Part shown: one piece after another, positions 1-7,250 of the stretch
Position numbering within the stretch: the stretch's first letter is position 1
Layout of the letters: each line of letters opens with the position of its first letter
NCBI GenBank assembly: GCA_027035825.1
Contig: JALVTX010000310.1
Coordinates: 1 to 15,340, forward strand
DNA length: 15,340 bases
Source: Mariprofundaceae bacterium
GTDB taxonomy: Bacteria; Pseudomonadota; Zetaproteobacteria; Mariprofundales; Mariprofundaceae
Direction: 5' to 3'
Made by a program: the position numbers and the translations under genes
Notes under the pieces: generated by a model
Database searches by the model: none
Seen by the model: only the letters and a program-made list of their open reading frames with translations
What the model was told of the DNA's origin: nothing

Positions 1-2
1 CC

Positions 3-1688
3 ATGATCTGCATGGTGGTGCTGGGCGCGACCACGGCGGCCCTGGCCTGGGCCTTGCGGCCGGCCCTGGACGAGGCGCTCTCGGGCCGCAACCAGCACAT
101 GATTTATCTGCTGCCGGCGCTGGTCATCGTCCTCTATGTCATCAAGGGCGCGGCCTACTATGGGCAGGCCTACCTGATGGGCTGGGTGGGCCAGAAGGTG
201 ATTTACGACCTGCGCAACCGCATCTACGACCACCTGGCGCGGCAGTCGCTGGAATTCTTCGCCCATCGCAAGACGGGTGAGCTTCTGGCGCGCATCAGCT
301 ACGACGTGACGCTGGTGCAGGGCGCGGTGAGTACGGCGGTGACGGCCCTGATGCGCGATTCGGTCAGCATCGTGTTCCTGCTGGCGGTGGTGCTGATGCA
401 GGACGCGATGCTGGCCGGCATTGCCGTGCTGGTGTTCCCGCTGGTCATCTGGCCCATTGCGCGCTTCGGCCGCAAGATGCGCCGGGCCAGCGCCGACGGG
501 CAGGTTTCGATGGGCGCGCTCAGTTCGCTGGTGGAGGAGACGGTGGGCGGCATCCGCGTGGTCAAGGCCTTCGGCATGGAGGACTACGAGCGCGGCCGCT
601 TTCGGCGGTTGACCGGCGAGTTCTTCCGGCACCAGATGCGGGCCTTCCGCGTGCAGGCGCTGTCCTTTCCCATCATGGAGTTGCTGGCGGGCTTCGGCAT
701 CGCGGGCGTGCTGCTCTATGGCGGTCTGCGCGTGGCTTCGGGCGCGACGACGCCTGGCACGCTGGTGTCGTTTCTGGCCGCGCTCATCATGCTCTACGAG
801 CCGGTCAAGCGCCTGTCCAGGGCGAACAATGAAATCCAGCAGGGGCTGGCGGCGGCCGAGCGCGTGTTCGACGTGCTGGACGAGCCGGTGAAGGTGATGG
901 ACGCGCCCGATGCGGTGGAGCTGCCGCCCTTCCACGAGGCCATCGTCTTCGACCATGTGGCGCTGCAATACCCCGGGGCGAGCCGGCGCGTGCTCGATGA
1001 CGTCAGTTTCGAGGTGCGGGCCGGGCAGGTGGTGGCGCTGGTGGGGCGCAGCGGCGCCGGCAAGAGTTCGCTGGCGAACCTGATCCCGCGCTTCATGGAC
1101 GTGACCGACGGCGCCGTGCGCGTGGACGGCCTGGACGTGCGCGAGGTGACGCAGGCTTCGCTGCGGGCGCAGATGGCGCTGGTGACGCAGGAGGTCATCC
1201 TGTTCAACGACACCGTGCGCAACAATATCGCCTACGGCATGGGCGAGGTGGACGAGGAACGGCTCATCGAGGTGGCGCGCGCCGCCAACGCGCACGATTT
1301 CATCATGCAGTTGCCGCAAGGCTACGACACGCTGGTGGGCGAGCGGGGCGTGATTCTCTCCGGCGGCCAGCGGCAGCGGATCTCGCTGGCGCGGGCGCTG
1401 CTGAAGGATGCGCCCATCCTCATTCTGGACGAGGCCACCAGCAGCCTGGACACGGAATCCGAACGCCTGGTGCAGCAGGCCATCGACCGGCTGATGCGGG
1501 GGCGCACGGTGGTCGTGATCGCCCACCGGCTTTCAACCATCCGCCACGCGGACTGCATCGTGGTGCTCGATGGCGGGCGCGTGGCGCAGATGGGCACGCA
1601 CGAGGCCCTGCTGCGCGAGGGCGGGCTCTATGCCGAGCTGCACCGCATGCAGTTCGAGCACCGGGCGGAAGGCGCGGAACCGGCCTGA
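3..1688 (+). CDS. msbA: MsbA-type lipid A export ABC transporter, ATP-binding/permease (5' end outside window)
   Basis: This is an inner-membrane half-transporter. The family flips lipid A-core (and related lipids) from the inner to the outer leaflet using ATP, as a homodimer. The visible 561 residues hold the transmembrane domain (about 1-290) and the nucleotide-binding domain (about 310-550). Walker A GRSGAGKS is at 348-355, the signature LSGGQ at 452-456, Walker B ILILDE at 472-477 and the switch histidine in AHRLS at 508. The ATG at position 3 aligns roughly with residue 28 of E. coli MsbA, and the first transmembrane helix is incomplete, so the true start lies upstream of the window. The C-terminal MQFEHR resembles the MQFG end of E. 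coli MsbA. The next gene begins one base after the stop, so the two are probably cotranscribed. A related lipid exporter is possible, but the resemblance to MsbA is strong over the whole length. Confidence 0.93.
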   Translation: MICMVVLGATTAALAWALRPALDEALSGRNQHMIYLLPALVIVLYVIKGAAYYGQAYLMGWVGQKVIYDLRNRIYDHLARQSLEFFAHRKTGELLARISYDVTLVQGAVSTAVTALMRDSVSIVFLLAVVLMQDAMLAGIAVLVFPLVIWPIARFGRKMRRASADGQVSMGALSSLVEETVGGIRVVKAFGMEDYERGRFRRLTGEFFRHQMRAFRVQALSFPIMELLAGFGIAGVLLYGGLRVASGATTPGTLVSFLAALIMLYEPVKRLSRANNEIQQGLAAAERVFDVLDEPVKVMDAPDAVELPPFHEAIVFDHVALQYPGASRRVLDDVSFEVRAGQVVALVGRSGAGKSSLANLIPRFMDVTDGAVRVDGLDVREVTQASLRAQMALVTQEVILFNDTVRNNIAYGMGEVDEERLIEVARAANAHDFIMQLPQGYDTLVGERGVILSGGQRQRISLARALLKDAPILILDEATSSLDTESERLVQQAIDRLMRGRTVVVIAHRLSTIRHADCIVVLDGGRVAQMGTHEALLREGGLYAELHRMQFEHRAEGAEPA

Positions 1689-1689
1689 G

Positions 1690-2343
1690 ATGCGCGGACG
1701 GCTGGCGGCATGGCTGGTTCCGCGCCTGATTCGCTGGGCCTATGCCTTCCTGAGCGCGAGCATTCGCTGGGAGTGGGTTGGGCGTCCGCCCCGGGATGAT
1801 CTCCCCCGTCTTTACATGTTCTGGCATGCGCGATTGTTGATGTTGCCATATCCGTTCCTGCATGGCCTGTTGGGCGAGGGCGGCGGGCGGATGGCGGGCT
1901 ACGTGATGGTCTCCGAGCACCGGGATGGCCAGATGATCGCCGATGTCACGCACATGCTGGGGTTGCGGACGGTGCGCGGCTCGGCGACGCGGGGCGGCGC
2001 GAGGGCGCTGCTGCAAATGATCCGGCTGGCGCGGTGCGAGGACGTGGTGCTGGCGCTGACGCCGGATGGCCCGAGGGGGCCCAGGGAGCGGGTCAAGCCG
2101 GGAATCATCCAGTTGGCGCGGCGCTCCGGCCGGCCGCTTACGCCCATCTGCTATGCCACCAGCCGCTTCTGGCGCGTGAATTCATGGGACCGTTTCTACA
2201 TTCCCCGGCCATTCTCGCGCGGCGTGTTCGTGATTGGCGAGCCGGTTCACATCTCCGAATCTGAGGATCCCGACGAGGCGCTGGCGCGGGCGCAGCGCGC
2301 CATGGACGAAACCCAGCGTCGGGCCGACAGCTACTTCCGATAG
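1690..2343 (+). CDS. DUF374-family lysophospholipid acyltransferase-like protein
   Basis: A 217-residue protein. The ATG at 1690 was chosen because it starts one base after the msbA stop; the frame is open further upstream only as overlap with msbA. The N-terminal 30 residues are hydrophobic with arginines, as expected for an inner-membrane anchor. FWHARLLMLP (about 44-53) and the block TPDGPRGPRERVKPG (about 125-139) are the hallmarks of the DUF374 branch of lysophospholipid acyltransferases, which are related to LpxL/PlsC-type enzymes. Members are thought to acylate a lipid A- or phospholipid-type acceptor at the inner membrane. The exact substrate cannot be read from the sequence. Its position behind msbA supports a role in outer-membrane lipid assembly. 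Its last 13 bases overlap the end of the convergent ppx gene. Confidence 0.85.
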   Translation: MRGRLAAWLVPRLIRWAYAFLSASIRWEWVGRPPRDDLPRLYMFWHARLLMLPYPFLHGLLGEGGGRMAGYVMVSEHRDGQMIADVTHMLGLRTVRGSATRGGARALLQMIRLARCEDVVLALTPDGPRGPRERVKPGIIQLARRSGRPLTPICYATSRFWRVNSWDRFYIPRPFSRGVFVIGEPVHISESEDPDEALARAQRAMDETQRRADSYFR

Positions 2344-3317
2344 GCCTGGGCCAGGCCTCCGGCCGCCAGCCACGCGCCTTCCAGCAGCCCCGCGTCCACG
2401 ACGGTCATCGCATCGAAGCCCCAGCGATCCATGACGGCCTCGACGATGGCCAGCCCCGCGATGATGAGATCGGCGCGGCCTTCCTCGATGGTCGGCAGCG
2501 CCTGTCGTTCGGCATGGGTCATGGCGCAAAGCCGGTCGTGCAAGTCAAGAAAGGTGCGGCGGGTCATGACGTGGTTGTTGACGGCATCGGCATCGTAGGG
2601 AACAAGCTCCATTTCGGTGGCAGCCAGCGTGGTGACGGTGCCGGCCGTGCCCACCAGGTGCGCGGGCGCGTGTGGGGCTCCGCCATCGGTTGCGTGCCAT
2701 GCCTGCTCCACCGCCGTGAGGTGGGCGGCCGCGGCCTGTTTCATGGCGGCATAATCCGCCTCGCTTGGCGGGTCGCTTCGCAGGCAGGCCTCCACCAGTC
2801 GCACCACGCCCAGCGGCCGGGAGACGGCATCCCGCGCCTGGCCATCCCTGGCGCGAATGAACTCGGTGCTGCCGCCGCCGATGTCGAACAGCAGCATGTC
2901 CGCCCGGGTTTCGGGCTTCAGCACGGCCGCGGCGCCGGCCAGGGACAAGGCGGCTTCTTCATCGCCCGGGATGATGCGCACCCGGATGCCGGTTTCACGC
3001 TCGATGCGCCGGGCAAACGCCTCGCCGTTTTTCGCCTCGCGCATTGCGGCGGTGGCGACGGCGCGCGCTTCTTTGGGGTCGAGGCCGTGCGTCCGGATGA
3101 TGGCCGCGAAATCCCGCAAGGCGCTGATGGCGCGTTTCATCCCCGCTTCGCCGAGCGCGCCGCGCTCGTGCAGTCCCTCGCCCAGTCGGACGATGCGGTG
3201 GGCGTAATCCACGCGCCGCCACGGGGCTCCGGGCGCGCCGGCTTCCCGGGGGCGGGCGATCAGCAGGCGGAAGGTGTTGGAGCCGAGATCGATGGCGGCG
3301 CGGGCGGGCGCGGTCAT
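2331..3317 (-). CDS. Ppx/GppA-family phosphatase (short form)
   Basis: A 328-residue member of the ASKHA-fold Ppx/GppA family, which hydrolyses inorganic polyphosphate from its ends or converts pppGpp to ppGpp. The first phosphate-binding motif IDLGSNTFRLLIA is at residues 9-21. ATAAMREAKNG is at 88-98, the putative catalytic glutamate in GDEEAAL at about 121, and DIGGGSTEF at 145-153. GTAGTVTTLAA is at 223-233. At 328 residues it lacks the C-terminal HD-type region of E. coli Ppx/GppA (about 500 residues), so it is the short two-domain form and the name cannot be narrowed to Ppx or GppA. The start ATG shares bases with the stop of the upstream carbonic anhydrase gene (ATGA overlap), which suggests translational coupling. 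It ends inside the convergent acyltransferase gene, and no terminator hairpin was seen there. Confidence 0.88.
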   Translation of the reverse strand: MTAPARAAIDLGSNTFRLLIARPREAGAPGAPWRRVDYAHRIVRLGEGLHERGALGEAGMKRAISALRDFAAIIRTHGLDPKEARAVATAAMREAKNGEAFARRIERETGIRVRIIPGDEEAALSLAGAAAVLKPETRADMLLFDIGGGSTEFIRARDGQARDAVSRPLGVVRLVEACLRSDPPSEADYAAMKQAAAAHLTAVEQAWHATDGGAPHAPAHLVGTAGTVTTLAATEMELVPYDADAVNNHVMTRRTFLDLHDRLCAMTHAERQALPTIEEGRADLIIAGLAIVEAVMDRWGFDAMTVVDAGLLEGAWLAAGGLAQAYRK

Positions 3318-3835
3318 CCGGCCGAACGGTCGTCACGGTGGGCGCGCGCAAGCTCCACGTAATGCCGGGCCGAGTTCTTGAGGAACGTGCGTTCCTCGTC
3401 CGTGAGCGGGCGGCGTTCGCGGGCGGGCACGCCGGCATGGAGAAAACCGCCGCGCAGCACCTTGCCCTCGGGAACCAGCGCTCCGGCCGCCAGCAGGCAG
3501 CCTTCCTCCAGCACGCAGCCATCCATCAGGATGGCCCCCATGCCGACCAGGCAGCGGTCTCGCACCTCGCAGCCATGGAGGATCACGCGGTGACCGACCG
3601 TGACCTCATCCCCGATGATGCAGGGCGTGACGCCCTCGCTGGCATGGATGACGCAATGATCCTGGATGTTGGTGCGGGCGCCAATGCGGATATCGTGGAC
3701 GTCGCCGCGCAACACGCTCTGGTACCAGATGCTGGAATCCTCGCCGATTTTCACCCGGCCGATGACTTCGGCCGAATCCGCCACGAAGGCCGAGTCCGCC
3801 ACGCTTGGCGTCCAGTCCCGCCAGGAACGAATCAT
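3314..3835 (-). CDS. Gamma-class carbonic anhydrase / YrdA-like hexapeptide protein
   Basis: A 173-residue left-handed beta-helix protein with hexapeptide repeats from about residue 13 to 140. The three histidines that bind the metal in gamma carbonic anhydrases are present: H64 in DHCVIH, and H82 and H87 in VGHRVILHG with the usual spacing of five. The family includes true carbonic anhydrases (CO2 to bicarbonate) and YrdA-like homologues with weak or unknown activity, so catalysis is inferred. The frame is open upstream to 3961, but ATG 3835 gives the normal N-terminus and avoids overlap with bactofilin. The gene starts 16 bases after the bactofilin stop with no clear ribosome binding site, and its stop overlaps the ppx start. 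Expression probably depends on the operon. Confidence 0.88.
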   Translation of the reverse strand: MIRSWRDWTPSVADSAFVADSAEVIGRVKIGEDSSIWYQSVLRGDVHDIRIGARTNIQDHCVIHASEGVTPCIIGDEVTVGHRVILHGCEVRDRCLVGMGAILMDGCVLEEGCLLAAGALVPEGKVLRGGFLHAGVPARERRPLTDEERTFLKNSARHYVELARAHRDDRSAG

Positions 3836-3851
3836 GCCGGCGGCGCGCGCG

Positions 3852-4298
3852 TCAGGCCGATTGCGGCGTCTGCTTTGGCGGCGTTGCGGCGGATGGACGC
3901 GTGGATTGCGCCGCGTGTTGGCGGGCTTGAGCCTTCTCGTCGATGCGAATGCAGCGGCCATTGACGGCGCCGCCCTCGGCCAGCGAGAAGGCGGCGTATT
4001 CGACGTCGCCGTTCAGCCGGCCCGTGGGGCCGATGGTCAGCGTCTTGCTGGCCCGCACGTTGCCCTGGATGGCGCCGTGCAGCAGCAGGTTGGGCACGTC
4101 CACCTCGCCTTCGATGCGCGCCGTTTCGCTGACGATCAGCGTGCCGTCGTTGCTGGCGCGGATGTCTCCCTCGAAGACGCCATCAATGCGCACCGCGCCT
4201 TCGAATTCCAGTTCCCCCTTGAAACGGGCATGAGCCCCGATGAGCGTGTCAATGTGCGCGCCGGCGGATGGGGCGGGGGACTTTTTCCGTTTCATCAT
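3852..4298 (-). CDS. Bactofilin (polymer-forming cytoskeletal protein)
   Basis: A 148-residue bactofilin (DUF583). These proteins self-assemble without nucleotide into filaments that position cell-wall or envelope machinery. The basic N-terminus MMKRKKSPAP is followed by a beta-helical core from about residue 15 to 120 built on short repeats (IDGVFEGDI, ARIEGEVDV, AIQGNVRAS, GRLNGDVEY). The tail is Ala/Pro/Gln-rich and probably disordered, as is usual. Two adjacent ATGs (4298 and 4295) are both possible. The ribosome binding site AAGGAG, 8 bases before the first one, favours 4298. That ATG overlaps the stop of the upstream coiled-coil gene (ATGA). The short basic N-terminus resembles membrane-binding tails of other bactofilins. 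Pairing with a membrane-anchored coiled-coil protein suggests that the two cooperate. Confidence 0.9.
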   Translation of the reverse strand: MMKRKKSPAPSAGAHIDTLIGAHARFKGELEFEGAVRIDGVFEGDIRASNDGTLIVSETARIEGEVDVPNLLLHGAIQGNVRASKTLTIGPTGRLNGDVEYAAFSLAEGGAVNGRCIRIDEKAQARQHAAQSTRPSAATPPKQTPQSA

Positions 4299-5005
4299 GA
4301 GCCTTTCTCCTTGATGACGATGTCCAGCGTGTCGCGCGCCTCTCCCTTTCCGCTCAGGCGGATGATCCTGAGGCGCGTGGGCCGCCAGTCTTCCTTCCAC
4401 GGGATGGTTCCCCGCAGGAAGGTATGGGTTTCCATCCGGTAAGGCAACTCCGGCGCATCGTTCGATGCCTGGAGGGCCATCTGCCGGCCGTCGTCATCCA
4501 GGGCGATCAGTCGGAGGCTTCCCGCCACCCGGCGCGGATAGTTGCCTCCCTTGACCAGCACGATGTCGTAGGCGATGGCGGGGGGCAGTATCCAGCGGGC
4601 GCTGGCGCGCAGGATGCGCACGCCCGTCGTCTTGCGCGCCTCGAGGATGCTTTCGTAGGCGCGGATGCGCTGCGCGAGTTGTTCCGCTTCGCCCCGCGAA
4701 TGTTTCAGTTCCTCTTTCAGCGCCGTGACCTGGGCTTGCAGGATGCGCCGCTCGGCTTCCGACTCGGCCAGCCGGTCGCGCGCCAGCCGCAACGCCTGTT
4801 TCTCCTGATGATCGCTGGCGCTGGATTGAGCGCTGCTCGGGCGATGCGCCAGCCAGCCGCCCGCGCCGCCGGCCAGGAACAGCGCCAGCGCCGTCGCGAG
4901 CACGGCCCGCGGCGAGACGCGGAACCGCCGCGCCGTGCGACCGCTGAACTCGTCCAGCACGATGACCTGGAAGCGGCGGGCCAGCCAGCCGCGCCCGGCA
5001 TTCAT
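4295..5005 (-). CDS. Membrane-anchored coiled-coil protein, DUF6776-like
   Basis: A 236-residue protein of unknown function. The ATG at 5005 was chosen because it lies 8 bases after the argC stop and gives a plausible bitopic protein; the open frame extends upstream only inside argC. About 33 basic cytoplasmic residues come first, then one transmembrane helix (about 34-53). A charged heptad-rich coiled coil follows (about 63-123, with RLAESEAERRILQAQ and KEELKHSRGEAEQLAQR). A compact C-terminal beta-rich domain (about 125-236) would lie in the periplasm. Position between argC and bactofilin, the size and the layout match the proteins called DUF6776 that accompany bactofilin in many proteobacteria; this assignment is from memory of that context. 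Its stop overlaps the bactofilin start, so the two products are probably made together. Confidence 0.72.
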   Translation of the reverse strand: MNAGRGWLARRFQVIVLDEFSGRTARRFRVSPRAVLATALALFLAGGAGGWLAHRPSSAQSSASDHQEKQALRLARDRLAESEAERRILQAQVTALKEELKHSRGEAEQLAQRIRAYESILEARKTTGVRILRASARWILPPAIAYDIVLVKGGNYPRRVAGSLRLIALDDDGRQMALQASNDAPELPYRMETHTFLRGTIPWKEDWRPTRLRIIRLSGKGEARDTLDIVIKEKGS

Positions 5006-5013
5006 GTCCGGCT

Positions 5014-6048
5014 TCAGGGCCAGAGGGCGATGGCGGAGAGCCCCGCCGTTTCCGGCAGGCCGAACATGATGTTGGCGTTCTGGACGGCCTGCCCTGCCGC
5101 GCCCTTGATGAGATTGTCGATGCAGCTGACCACCACGGCCGAATCCGGCCCGGTGACCGCAACGCCGATGTCGCAACGATTGCTGCCCGCCACCCCCTTG
5201 GTGGTCGGCAGTTCGCCTTCGGCCAGCATGCGTACGAACGGCTCGGTCGCATAAGCCGCGTGCAGAATCTCACGCCACCGGCCGGGATCGCGACCGCTTA
5301 GGTGCAGGGTGCTGAGCATGCCGCGCGTCATCGGCAGGATGTGCGGCACGAACTGGATGCGCGCTTCCACGCCCGAGAAGGCGCGCGCCCATTCCTCCAT
5401 CTCCCAGGCATGGCGGTGGCGCGGCAGGCCATAGGCGCGCACTCCCTCGTTGATTTCGCAGTAGAGGAGCTCCGTTTTGGCCGAGCGGCCGGCGCCGGAG
5501 GTTCCGGACTTGGAATCCACGATGATGCGTTCGGCATCCAGCACGCCGGCTCGCAATAGCGGCACGAGCGGCAGCAGCACGCTGGTGGGGTAGCAGCCGG
5601 GATTGGCCGTGAGGCGGCTCGTCGCCACCTGCTCCCGCGCCAGTTCCGCCAGGCCGAACACCGCTTCCGGCAGGAGCTCGGGGTGCGGATGGTCGGCGCC
5701 ATAGGCCGCCTTGTAGTTTTCGGCGCTTTGGTGGCGGAAGTCCGCGGAGAGATCCACCACGCGGCAGCCTGCCTCCAGCGCCCGGCGCACGCTGCCGGCG
5801 GCGGCGCCGTGGGGCAGGGCCGTGAACACCAGTTGCACGTCATCCGGCCAGGGGGCGTCCGCTGGCATCAGCTCCATGTCCGCCAGATCGCCGCCCAGCC
5901 CCGGCAACGCCTGACCGGCGCGCTTGCCGGCCTGGGAGTGCGCGGCCAGGCGCCGGATGCGAAAATGGGGGTGCTCCCCGATCAGTCGGATGAGCTCGGC
6001 GCCAGTGTAGCCGGTGGCGCCCAGGACGGCGACGGAGATGTCAGTCAT
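5014..6048 (-). CDS. argC: N-acetyl-gamma-glutamyl-phosphate reductase
   Basis: This cytoplasmic enzyme catalyses the third step of arginine biosynthesis, the NADPH-dependent reduction of N-acetyl-glutamyl phosphate to its semialdehyde. The 344-residue length is normal for the long-chain form. The nucleotide-binding motif GATGYTG is at 10-16. The catalytic cysteine is C152 in NPGCYPT, KSGTSGAG is at 180-187, and the active-site histidine region HRHAWEMEE is at 211-219. The ATG at 6048 gives the canonical start MTDISVAVLGATGYTG. No strong Shine-Dalgarno site is visible. It is separated from rpsI by an intrinsic terminator, so it must have its own promoter within about 70 bases; only a weak match to a sigma-70 site is seen there. 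It is the first gene of the block running to ppx. Confidence 0.96.
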   Translation of the reverse strand: MTDISVAVLGATGYTGAELIRLIGEHPHFRIRRLAAHSQAGKRAGQALPGLGGDLADMELMPADAPWPDDVQLVFTALPHGAAAGSVRRALEAGCRVVDLSADFRHQSAENYKAAYGADHPHPELLPEAVFGLAELAREQVATSRLTANPGCYPTSVLLPLVPLLRAGVLDAERIIVDSKSGTSGAGRSAKTELLYCEINEGVRAYGLPRHRHAWEMEEWARAFSGVEARIQFVPHILPMTRGMLSTLHLSGRDPGRWREILHAAYATEPFVRMLAEGELPTTKGVAGSNRCDIGVAVTGPDSAVVVSCIDNLIKGAAGQAVQNANIMFGLPETAGLSAIALWP

Positions 6049-6125
6049 GCGGTCATGGTACGCATTGCGCCGACGGCATCAACGGCGGGAGCGATGCGGG
6101 GGGACGCAAGAAGGCACACATCAAA

Positions 6126-6154
6126 GAAAAAGGGGAAGGCGCAAGGCCTTCCCC
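6126..6154 (-). terminator. Intrinsic terminator of rplM-rpsI operon
   Basis: A perfect 9-bp stem (6132-6140 with 6146-6154) encloses a 5-base loop. On the minus strand it is followed by a T-rich tract beginning CTTTTTC. It lies about 30 bases after the rpsI stop and before argC, as expected for the end of the ribosomal protein operon. Confidence 0.88.
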
Positions 6155-6185
6155 GGAGTTGCAAGGAGGAAAGAATGAAAAAACG

Positions 6186-6578
6186 TCAGCGCTTGGAGAA
6201 CTGCGGCGCGCGACGAGCCTTGTGCAGGCCGTACTTCTTGCGCTCCACCTTGCGCGCGTCGCGCGTGAGCATGCCGGCCTTCTTGATCTGCGGCCGCAGC
6301 CCCTCGTCATACTCCACCAGCGCGCGCGCCAGCCCGTGGCGAATCGCGCCTGCCTGGCCGGTCACGCCGCCGCCGCGCACGTTCACGCGCACGTCCAGGC
6401 GGCCGGAAAGCTGGGTCAGCGTCAGCGGCGCCAGCGCATGCTGGCGAACGATTTCCACCGGGAAGTAGTCGGCCACGTCGCGGCCGTTGACGATGATCTT
6501 GCCGCTGCCCGGCTGGATCATCACCCGCGCGACGCTGGTTTTGCGGCGGCCCGTGCCGCGATACATGGTTTCTGCCAT
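6186..6578 (-). CDS. rpsI: 30S ribosomal protein S9 (uS9)
   Basis: A 130-residue protein of normal uS9 length. Its C-terminal tail reaches the P-site tRNA in the small subunit. The N-terminus carries YRGTGRRKTSVARV, the middle RGGGVTGQAGAIRHGLARAL, and the end the conserved KKYGLHKARRAPQFSKR. The terminal SKR contacts the tRNA anticodon loop in characterised ribosomes. The ATG at 6578 was chosen by homology; the open frame continues upstream only as overlap with rplM. A GAGG ribosome binding site lies about 10 bases before the start. The gene follows rplM by 17 bases, the standard bacterial pair, and is followed by an intrinsic terminator. Confidence 0.98.
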   Translation of the reverse strand: MAETMYRGTGRRKTSVARVMIQPGSGKIIVNGRDVADYFPVEIVRQHALAPLTLTQLSGRLDVRVNVRGGGVTGQAGAIRHGLARALVEYDEGLRPQIKKAGMLTRDARKVERKKYGLHKARRAPQFSKR

Positions 6579-6595
6579 TGTTGTGCTACCTCGCT

Positions 6596-7027
6596 TCAAT
6601 CCAGATTCAGCGGCTTGGGCTGCTGCGCCGCATGCGGATGATCGGCGCCCGCATAGACCTTCAGCTTGCGGAACATCTGCCGGCCCAGCGCGTTCTTGGG
6701 CAACATGCCGCGCACGGCGGCTTCGACGATGCGCTCGGGATGCTTCTGGCGCTGCTTTTCCATCGTGATGCTCTTCAGTCCGCCGGGATAGCCGCTGTGA
6801 CGATAATACACCTTCTGGGTTTCCTTGCGGCCGGTGACGCGCACCTTGTCCGCGTTGATGACGATGACGTGGTCGCCGCAATCGGCGTGCGGCGTGAACT
6901 GCGGGCGATGCTTGCCGCGCAGCACGGCGGCCACGCGGGCGGCCAGGCGGCCGAGCACCACGTCCCTGGCGTCAACCACATACCACTCACGCTTGATGCT
7001 TCCGGGACGGTAGGTCCAAGTACGCAT
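6596..7027 (-). CDS. rplM: 50S ribosomal protein L13 (uL13)
   Basis: A 143-residue uL13, an early-assembling large-subunit protein. Recognisable segments are REWYVVDARDVVLGRLAARVA near the N-terminus, GKHRPQFTPHADCGDHVIV, the block KVYYRHSGYPGGLK and the C-terminal RGMLPKNALGRQMFRKLKVYAG. The ATG at 7027 is preceded by GGAG at a spacing of 7 bases. It forms an operon with rpsI downstream and has a near-consensus promoter and a leader hairpin upstream. L13 is known to repress its own operon through the mRNA leader in E. coli, so similar control is possible here. Confidence 0.98.
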   Translation of the reverse strand: MRTWTYRPGSIKREWYVVDARDVVLGRLAARVAAVLRGKHRPQFTPHADCGDHVIVINADKVRVTGRKETQKVYYRHSGYPGGLKSITMEKQRQKHPERIVEAAVRGMLPKNALGRQMFRKLKVYAGADHPHAAQQPKPLNLD

Positions 7028-7047
7028 TGTGTCACTCCATGACCCTG

Positions 7048-7065
7048 GGCCATGTCCGCATGGCC
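7048..7065 (-). promoter_or_regulatory. Hairpin in the rplM leader, possible autoregulatory site
   Basis: A perfect 7-bp stem, GGCCATG against CATGGCC, with a 4-base loop lies in the predicted 50-base leader of rplM, between the promoter and the ribosome binding site. Autogenous control by L13 is known in other bacteria; the link to this hairpin is inferred. On the plus strand the same hairpin is followed by TTTTT, but no gene ends there. Confidence 0.4.
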
Positions 7066-7084
7066 GTTTTTCAAGAGGCGGCGG

Positions 7085-7112
7085 AGTATAGGCCCGCGCG
7101 GCCGGATGTCAA
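7085..7112 (-). promoter_or_regulatory. Sigma-70-type promoter of rplM-rpsI
   Basis: On the minus strand a perfect -35 TTGACA (7112-7107) is separated by 16 bases from a -10 TATACT (7090-7085). Transcription would start near 7078, giving a leader of about 50 bases before rplM. Such a close match fits a ribosomal protein operon. Confidence 0.82.
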
Positions 7113-7238
7113 AACCTTTCGCGCCTCGTGGTGTGGTGTGGGGAGATGCGCGCCAAAAGAGACACGGGCAGGGCAACTTTGTTTTTCTTGACGCTCTCTC
7201 TAATTTGCCGTCGTTCGTGCAGGGGATTGCTTTGTTGC

Positions 7239-7244
7239 AGGAGG
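7239..7244 (+). promoter_or_regulatory. Ribosome binding site deciding a TTG start
   Basis: AGGAGG lies 6 bases before TTG 7251. It is the reason for choosing this rare start: no ATG in that frame gives a signal peptide with an equally good site. Confidence 0.75.
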
Positions 7245-7250
7245 GCCAAG

